Shown: positions 57,090 through 64,000 of the stretch, one piece after another
Numbering within the stretch: position 1 is the stretch's first letter
How the letters are laid out: each line of letters opens with the position of its first letter
DNA from: Hofstenia miamia
Taxonomy: Eukaryota; Xenacoelomorpha; Acoela
Assembly: GCA_004352715.1 (NCBI GenBank)
Contig: SCFE01000019.1
Span: 1,156,482 to 1,220,481 of the forward strand
Length of the DNA: 64,000 nt
Reading direction: 5' to 3'
The notes under the pieces: model-generated
What the model saw: the letters and a program-made list of their open reading frames with translations, nothing else
Database searches by the model: none
What the model was told of the DNA's origin: nothing
Made by a program: the position numbers and the translations under genes

Positions 57090-59459
57090 ATCTAAAGGGT
57101 TGTTTTCTAAATCTGCAAAACCGGCAGTTGAGGTTTTACTTTTGGAAGAAGTCTTTATTTTTGGATTTTTGGAAAGGATTTTAGTTAATTAAGCTTATAT
57201 AAATCCCAGATTTTTACAATACAATTAGAGAACTATTCAGAATGTTGAACTAAGTCATTGAATCTATATATAATATATTATATATATATATATATATATA
57301 TAACAAATAACGGAACAAAAAAGTTATGGACTTTTAAAATTTGAAAAATGTTTACCTATAATTAATGCTAGAAAGCACAATTTTGAAAATATGTTTTGTG
57401 TTGAATTTAATATTTTTTGAATCTATTACTAATCTACTAATGACACAAAATATTTATCACTTGCATGTCATGATCTCAGCACTAAGGAAAACTTATTGGG
57501 AATTCTGTAGTGGAAACTACTTTAGCTTGAGCTACTGTATATAATTATTTTATTTATTGGTTATTTTCAGTGACAAATTGGAGATTTATAATCAATTGAT
57601 GACAACCCAGAAGTTTGCAACTGCATTATAATGACAAAATTTCATCTCCGAAAGAATTAAAGTAAAATTATGCAATTTGATTGATTGTCAGAACTTCAAA
57701 ATTTACTACTTTGTAAAAACATTTATTTTGGAGATATATTTCATTGACCATACCATCCTAATTTAAATGCAGTTTAATCGCGTTGCAAGTCAGGGCTTCG
57801 GTGCAGCTACGGTGCTTAGTCATGGAGGGCTAACAGTTTTCACGGATAAAATGAAAGCATCGCCTTAGTGCCACAAATTTAAATAAACTCATTGCGGCTG
57901 AAGTTTTCTATTTTCTAGTAAGTATTACTAAATGATTAATAAGAATGTTTCTTAGTACTTCATACAATAGTGTTTGACAGAATGAAGAGTCAATTTCTCG
58001 ATTGAAGTTGTTAGTAGTTTTCCATGAGCCATACATATTTATGGTATCTGTTCTATAAAAGAAACTGTCTTGAAGATTTTTGTGTCTCAGCGATATCCAA
58101 TGCAGGCTTATTGCAATTTTCAACATTTATATATGAGTATGAAATTGAATCGTTTATTGAGCACTGCATTACAATTTTTATTGAATTATTTACCGAGTTA
58201 AGATAAACTTTAAACAACTAACATTGCATTTAAATAATACCGGGACTGGCGGTGTCAACGAACAATTGACAGTTAAAATAATACGTTATCTGCCATGGGA
58301 AATCTGCAATGTGTGATATAACAGTTTGCAGAGTGATGAGGTTTCGGCATTTCTCAATTACGGTTCTGTGGCCAAGGCATTTTGATCCTAACCGGCCGTT
58401 GACCGTAATGCTTTAGCCATAGCCGACCGCTAGCTGCGATTTTGTTGTCGAAATCGGCGCTTTTTACTACTAGTAAGTGAAGTACTGAAATTTTCATTGG
58501 AACGATTAAAACATGCTCATAGTCAAAGCGACTAAGTTTTAAAAACAAAAATAAAAATAAAAATCATGGAAATAAATTGTGCATCATAACCTTCAGGAAT
58601 GAATCTTAGCCGGGATTTTGGTAGTAAAACAAAATCTTTAGCCGCAGCCTGCCGTTGGCCATAGTTCTTTGGCCGTAGACCGCTGTTGGCCGTGGCTAAG
58701 GTCAGCTAAGGCGTGGCTGTGACCATAGCCGTAGACCACTATTCTGAATGCACACGTACCGTGTGATTGCATAACACAAGATATTGTAGTTATAAAATGA
58801 ATTATTTTTACAAGAAGTATGAGGAAAATTTTTAGAGAGGATTTATGTAAGCAATTTGCCGTCAAATTTGTCATCCGACTTGCAACAATTTTCAATGTAT
58901 GATTTCTAAATGAAATCGCTATTTAGTGTACATGCACATTATGAGTTACTTGTTGAATTCATTATCGAACTTTATTAGGAAATGATATTTGTGTTCACAC
59001 TTTAATGTATGTTCTGTGTAAAAAACAACGAATTTGCACAAATTGCTAGAAAACGCATGAGCATGAGAGACTTCTGACTTTGTGTAGGGCATGCTTCATA
59101 TGTATTGGGTGGTCTATTTGCATTTAAAATAGACAAGCTTAGTTGAGGCTCCCATGGGTTTTATGCTTCCTGATTACCTGAACATTGGGAATGGTGAGAA
59201 TTAAAAATTTTTTGAATAAAATCGGAATTTTCAATCAATAATTTTATTCTTTTCAAATGCTTCAGGCACAGCAATACACTTCAGTAGAGATTTTGATCAT
59301 TGCGTTTGGGCACTTTCACAAATAGATGTATCCATATCTCACTAACTCCAAACTCTATTATGGTCTTGGAAAAACTGTTTGAAAATGTGGAGGAAGCAGT
59401 TCGTTCTTTTAAAAGAACATAGTCAAAAGACTAAACCCCCTTTAATACTACTTTTTAGC
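57090..59459. other. Upstream of the DEG/ENaC gene; no gene recognised
   Basis: Includes the presumed promoter side of the channel gene, a TA tract at about 57263-57302, and the GCCG-rich repeat patches at 58370-58450 and 58640-58735. Open frames at 57908-58206 overlap on both strands and lack motifs. Confidence 0.4.
58370..58740. repeat. Two patches of degenerate GGCCGT/ACGGCC repeats
   Basis: Words such as GCCGTTGACCG, AGCCGACCGC, GCCGTTGGCC and GGCCGTAGACCGC recur at 58392-58440 and 58640-58735, in otherwise AT-rich DNA. They are self-complementary and could mark the two ends of a small non-autonomous element. No protein reading is convincing. Confidence 0.4.
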
Positions 59460-59537
59460 AATGACTATGGCACTCCAATATTCCCGGGTTATTACACCAA
59501 TTACCGTGTGTCACTTTCCCTTGCCAAAGTGAAGCAG
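59460..59537 (+). CDS. Orphan internal exon of an unidentified gene
   Basis: 78 bp bounded by acceptor CTTTTTAG (ending 59459) and donor CAG|GTAAGC (from 59538). The frame reads NDYGTPIFPGYYTNY then RVSLSLAKVKQ without a stop. Composition is more GC-rich than the flanks. The exon keeps frame (26 codons, phase 1 to 1). I do not recognise the protein, and no neighbouring exon was found, so the gene would have long introns or extend beyond the window. Confidence 0.4.
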
Positions 59538-60949
59538 GTAAGCTTACCCACATGTGTTTTTAGTACGTTTAGCATTTCAGAATAAGCGAGTAAAGAAACG
59601 GCATATCTTATCTGTCCCAGTCACCAGAAGCAGGCTCAAATATGTTTGATTTACTAATAACAAAGCGTACTATTTTAGTACGCCTTGAATAATAGCTTAA
59701 GTGAAAAAAGCAGACATTCTAAATTAATTTCCATTATTTGAAAACAATCAATGTGTTTTAGTTGCGAGGTTCAACATTAGGCGAAATTTTAAAGAATGTT
59801 ATTAGGAAATATGTATAATATGACGACTTAGAGTTGCTTAGAGGACAAGAAATATAGGTTACTGATATTGTCTTGATTTAATTCACCCTACGGTTGGGCA
59901 TTAGTGTCTACATGAGCAAGCATCATGAATTATAAAATAGAAATATTTGCGTTTTCATTCAATTAAAATGGACAGAGAAGGATACTGCAATTCTTTCAAA
60001 TTTTGCGTTCTAACCTAACTGAAACAACATTTCGTGAGCATTAATAAACTAAAAAAGCGACTTTCTTTAAATTGTTACTATTAGTAATATAAACCACTCG
60101 TTTTATTTAGCTCTTTCGTTACCGGTATTGTTATTTTCCATCATTTCTTCAAATTTGTTAATAATTTACTATTTAAACCTAAAGCGTGTAGTCCGTTAGG
60201 ATACATAGTATGTGGTTGAAGAAACACAAAATTCTTTAAAAAAATTTCTTTTTCTCATTTCGTCTGTCTCAAAGTAAGTTGTCTGTTTTCCTATGATTTG
60301 AAGTGATTGTAAAGCTTAGAATAATTTGTTGTTTTATGATGTGACTGAATTTCCCATATATTCATCGTAAATAATGAAATATAAATTTGATGCTGTAAAT
60401 TATTTTAACATACATTATTTTTCACAAACTTGCTTAGCAGGAAAGATGTCGTGATTTTTTCAAAGCAGGATATGATTCTCAAGAAATAAATGCAATATTT
60501 GATTGGATGATATTCCACTACATACTTCACTTAATATTTCGAAATTTATGTACAAGTTTAAAATACTATAAAGTTACAATTGACATCACCATTTACTCAA
60601 AATGACAAACCCAGTCGTGATAAAAACTTAACGCACGACAATTTCCCCATTTTCGCTTCTGGTTATCTTATTGCGACTTCTCATTTCTGCCACTAAATCA
60701 TCCAAACTTCCATAAATATCATGTTATTAATTATATATATATATATATATGCATAACATTTCCACTGCAAAATTTGTATCTTTCAAATTCAAGCCAGAAA
60801 CAATTGAGACTTTAGATTTTCATAATTGCTAATATTAACTGTGAATTGTAACCATTTCTTAATGTCTCTCTACATAGACTGATCTTCTTCACACAAAAAC
60901 TGAAAAATGACATTGATTTGATTTGCATTTATGCTGAAATTTTATGTCA

Positions 60950-61155
60950 TTCATGGAGGAATGTTCTCCCCCCTTCAGGTTTTCAAATTTGATTTTCTGT
61001 AAAAAATTGTAAAATTTAAAATCTAAGATTGTGAAATGCATTTTTAGGGCATATTTTTTTCAATAGTTTCAAAATATTTGAGGGGGCTTCGCCCGGCTTT
61101 TGGTCATGGCTAAGATGTCCCCCGTTAGAAAATCTTGCGTACGCCCTTGTGCCTC
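60950..61155 (-). repeat. hAT-like non-autonomous repeat
   Basis: Minus-strand reading begins CAAGGGCGTACGCAAG and includes GGGGGACATCTTAGCC and GGGCGAAGCCCCC. Related end words occur at 10500, 18836 and 63944. Non-coding. Confidence 0.45.
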
Positions 61156-62462
61156 TCAATCCCACATTGTTAAGCCGTTTGATTTTCGCAATTTTGCCCT
61201 TTATTCATACACATTTAAAGTTAGTTCAAAGATTGACCTGATACATGATCAAATGTTGCAAAATATTGAAGCAATGTAAGAATCTATGTTGCACTACTAT
61301 AAATGCTTGTCCCACCTCATTGAAAAAGTAACCCTGAAAAATCATTTTTCATCAACCCACCACACTCTACTCTACAGAGTGTAGATTTCGCAGAGGGCCA
61401 GAAATATTGCGGTTGTGTATGCCCATTCCAGGCACCCCTGCTCACGTTATGATAACTGATAAATATTCATCCAAATTGAGTAGTATATTTATTTTAAACA
61501 GCTAGCTAGAGACAAAATCTAACCATTAATAATTAATGAATTGAATTATGGATACTACTATTGCAATGCAAACATATTTATCAGTGGTCTCTAAGTTTGC
61601 TGATTTGCCAACGATTCTTAACCATAGAATTGTTACAAGAGTGATTCAATGTTTAGTTTTTAAATGAAGAAAGTAAACTAACCTTTGGTCAACAGACGAA
61701 GTTATAAATACTGCTTCTCATAGCAGCTAAAAACGGGGAAAATGCAACTCCAGTAATGAATTTCTGCTGCCTTGGAAATTATCGCATTGCAACAGGAGAT
61801 ATACAAAAATATGGAGAGTACTTCCACTCATAGCTAAATTCCTTTCTATTAAGGCGCTGCATATAAATTATTAATACGGAAATGATGTGTTTTTTAATCC
61901 AGCTTTCACAACAATTTATATAAAACCAGCCGGTGCAATGCTTTGATGATTAAACTACAAGAAGCAGTCATTACTGGAAGCAATACGTTATTCCTTGAAC
62001 AAAATTGCAAAATTTATTGCTAAGGCAAATGTTCTATCCGAACATTCCCTTATCAACAACTAAACTCTTTTTTAACAAAAATTTAGGTAAGATTACTAAA
62101 TTGTGAGTCGTTATATCATACTTCAAAAAATTTTCTCAATGCAATTAATTTTATTGTACAATTTTTTTACTATTGCCCTTTGAACTTTAGCTAGGTGTGA
62201 GGTGCCTTTGTTATTGGTCGGATTTGTCTAGTCTGTAATTCGACCGACTTACAATAATTTTTTCAGTAGATTGTAAAATACCATTTGCTAGGATTTGATT
62301 TTGAGTGTACTGTAACTTGGGTATCAGACGTTTTCTATTAGCTATAGGGAAATAAATTGTATGATGAATACGAAAAATCAAAATATCTAACACAACCGCA
62401 ATTGTGCCATAATTTATTTTTTATTAAAACCGTGGTAGTCATAACCAGGTAAGCAAATCTAC

Positions 62463-62465
<3 letters not shown>

Positions 62466-62502
<37 letters not shown>
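62466..62502. repeat. TA microsatellite
   Basis: A simple TA run of about 37 bp. It produces the YIYIYI open-frame text on the minus strand, which is not a protein. Confidence 0.9.
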
Positions 62503-62505
<3 letters not shown>

Positions 62506-64000
62506 TACTGCAGTGGGACAAACAATGTGTCTCCGTAAATCGTATATGGACAAGGAATAGCATTTATATTAACGATAGATAACGTTATAAAAATAATTAA
62601 TATTTAGAAAGTTTTCTTAATGTTACGCTACAAAATCTAAAATTACAAAATGGAAGAAGTGAAATGTTTGGAGGTTGTTTGGAGGTTTGGTCTAAGAGTT
62701 TAGTTATGGAAAACATCTTCTTTGAAAATTGCACTTCTGAAATGAGTGGTAAAATTTTAGATAAGTTTCTTACTTAAATATAAGTTTCAACAGAACAACT
62801 ACAAAAAATTTGTATATTTTGAATTTGCGTTTGTAGAATATACTAAAGAAGTTTAATCATATTTAAAATATATGGTTTTGCTGAAATTCTAGCTTTATAG
62901 CAATAACTCAAATTATCTTTAACTTCCTATTATTCCTTAGTTTGAAGAAAATCTCTGTGAGATACAGTTTTCTATAGTATACATACAATTTCTTGAAAAA
63001 TAGCGCGAATTTAGTACTAGCACAAAAATAAATATTTCCTAACAAATAAACAACAGAATAAATTATCAACATATATTACTAGAAATGTAAAGATAGTTCG
63101 CGCAATTTTCAAAGTAGTTTCCAGACTTGACCAACAGCCTGAATATCAATTACCAATTCCAATCCTTTTCCAAAGAAAAAGTACGCAAATCATTAGAATT
63201 TTCCATTGATCATTGTGCGAGTTTTCATGAGTTTTCATACTTGTACATGTTTACTGATTGTTCCGTTGTACCTTTGATGACGACTGGTTAATATACTACA
63301 TATTCATATTCAAAGTCATTGAGTGGCTTAGCACAAATATTTTATTATTATCGTCCACTAAGAATCTCCAAATGCAACTAAAAATTATATATTTTTATAA
63401 TTTACTTTGTTTTCGTTTCCATTTCCAAGAAATGGCCATAAACGTTTTGATGGAAATTTAGCTCCAATGACAACCGTAGTAATTTGTTCTCCATATTACC
63501 GACTTCATGTTTCACTTTGAATTAGCCTACATTTTTATTTGTACTCTTTTAATATTCCTCATAATTATCACAAATGCTTTGCTGCAGGTATCACTGAGCT
63601 GAATGATTGAAGTATATTATATAATTTCCTTTGAAAAAAATAAGATTTATGAACGGAACTCCTAATATCGAGGGGAATAGTACAGATACAAAATTGGCAG
63701 AATTCTTTACTTAATACAGCAATAATCAATTTTACATAGGCACCTAAAGATTAGAAATTAAGTCAAAATTATATTTGCATATTCTGAAAAGTTCAAATAC
63801 TTAAGCTATCCTAAATGTGTATTATTAATACAAATATGTACTGATTATTTTACCTTAAATTAATTTAATTGTACCCTTCACATTAGGTTCCAATCTTTCA
63901 TTGTCACCTCTATGAAACTTACTAAAATACAGACTAATTGTACATCCAAGGGCGGATACAGAGGAAGACGATATATATATATATATATATATATATATGC

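Larger units (their letters stand above)
59540..64000. other. Gene-poor DNA with simple repeats and hAT-like repeat ends
   Basis: TA tracts occur at about 60733-60751, 62466-62502 and from 63972 to near the window end. A hAT-like non-autonomous repeat spans about 60950-61150, with GGAGGAATGTTCTCCCCCC at one side and TGCGTACGCCCTTG at the other. The start of another (CCAAGGGCGGATACAGAGG) lies at 63944. No gene was recognised. Confidence 0.45.

Noticed and set aside
56938-57192. Plus-strand frames opposite DEG/ENaC exon 1
   Set aside because: Antisense shadows of the TM1 exon.
62338-62553. Minus-strand frame with a long YIYIYI stretch
   Set aside because: It is a TA microsatellite read as protein.
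1-64000. CRISPR array or bacterial operon signals
   Set aside because: No regularly spaced repeats with unique spacers and no prokaryotic gene organisation; introns and animal gene families are present.

Overview
This is AT-rich, intron-bearing animal DNA from a draft scaffold. A complete DEG/ENaC channel gene, a family found only in animals, and a rhodopsin-class receptor gene make it metazoan. Base composition, intron style and repeat load suggest an invertebrate; the sequence alone does not settle the phylum. The scaffold is patchy. It has two runs of exactly 1000 N, four shorter N runs, and five single-N joins. At least two of the single-N joins (7080, 24105) and one short N run (14610-14622) are flanked by near-identical copies of the same sequence, as expected when overlapping haplotype contigs are abutted instead of merged.

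The first 26 kb is mostly mobile DNA. It holds a decayed LINE with a palindromic MITE inside it (0.99-3.65 kb, + strand), a second LINE reverse transcriptase relic (4.1-5.0 kb, - strand), and a foldback-like element with inverted arrays of about 51 bp enclosing a tRNA-like sequence (8.25-9.39 kb). From 9.9 to 13.9 kb on the - strand lies a decayed Polinton/Maverick (adintovirus-like) integration. It retains a packaging ATPase, a possible capsid fragment, an adenain-like protease fragment and two diverged tandem copies of a penton-like minor capsid gene. From 14.2 to 24.4 kb is a THAP/P-element-like DNA transposon with matching terminal inverted repeats and a direct GTGAACCC flank at both ends. 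A ZMYM1-like hAT element is nested near its right end. The contig scaffolded inside it (17677-21367) carries the first exon of a receptor gene and is probably misplaced.

The right part is host genic DNA. A two-exon class A GPCR (313 residues, - strand, 36832-33759) appears intact. A paralogous first exon lies at 20966-20253, a degenerate second exon at 31.0-31.2 kb, and a 95-bp shard at 38.2 kb. A six-exon DEG/ENaC/ASIC-type channel (- strand, 57089-47172) splices in frame to exactly 494 residues plus stop. Its 6.6-kb second intron holds a transposon-derived relic. Two orphan exons (30119-30029 -, 59460-59537 +) belong to genes I cannot name. Tc1/mariner, hAT and MITE remnants and TA microsatellites fill the spaces between.

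Functionally the window contributes two membrane signalling genes on the same strand: an orphan peptide-type receptor and a ligand- or proton-gated sodium-channel subunit. Nothing shows that they work together. Most of the rest is transposon and virus-derived debris with stops and frameshifts.
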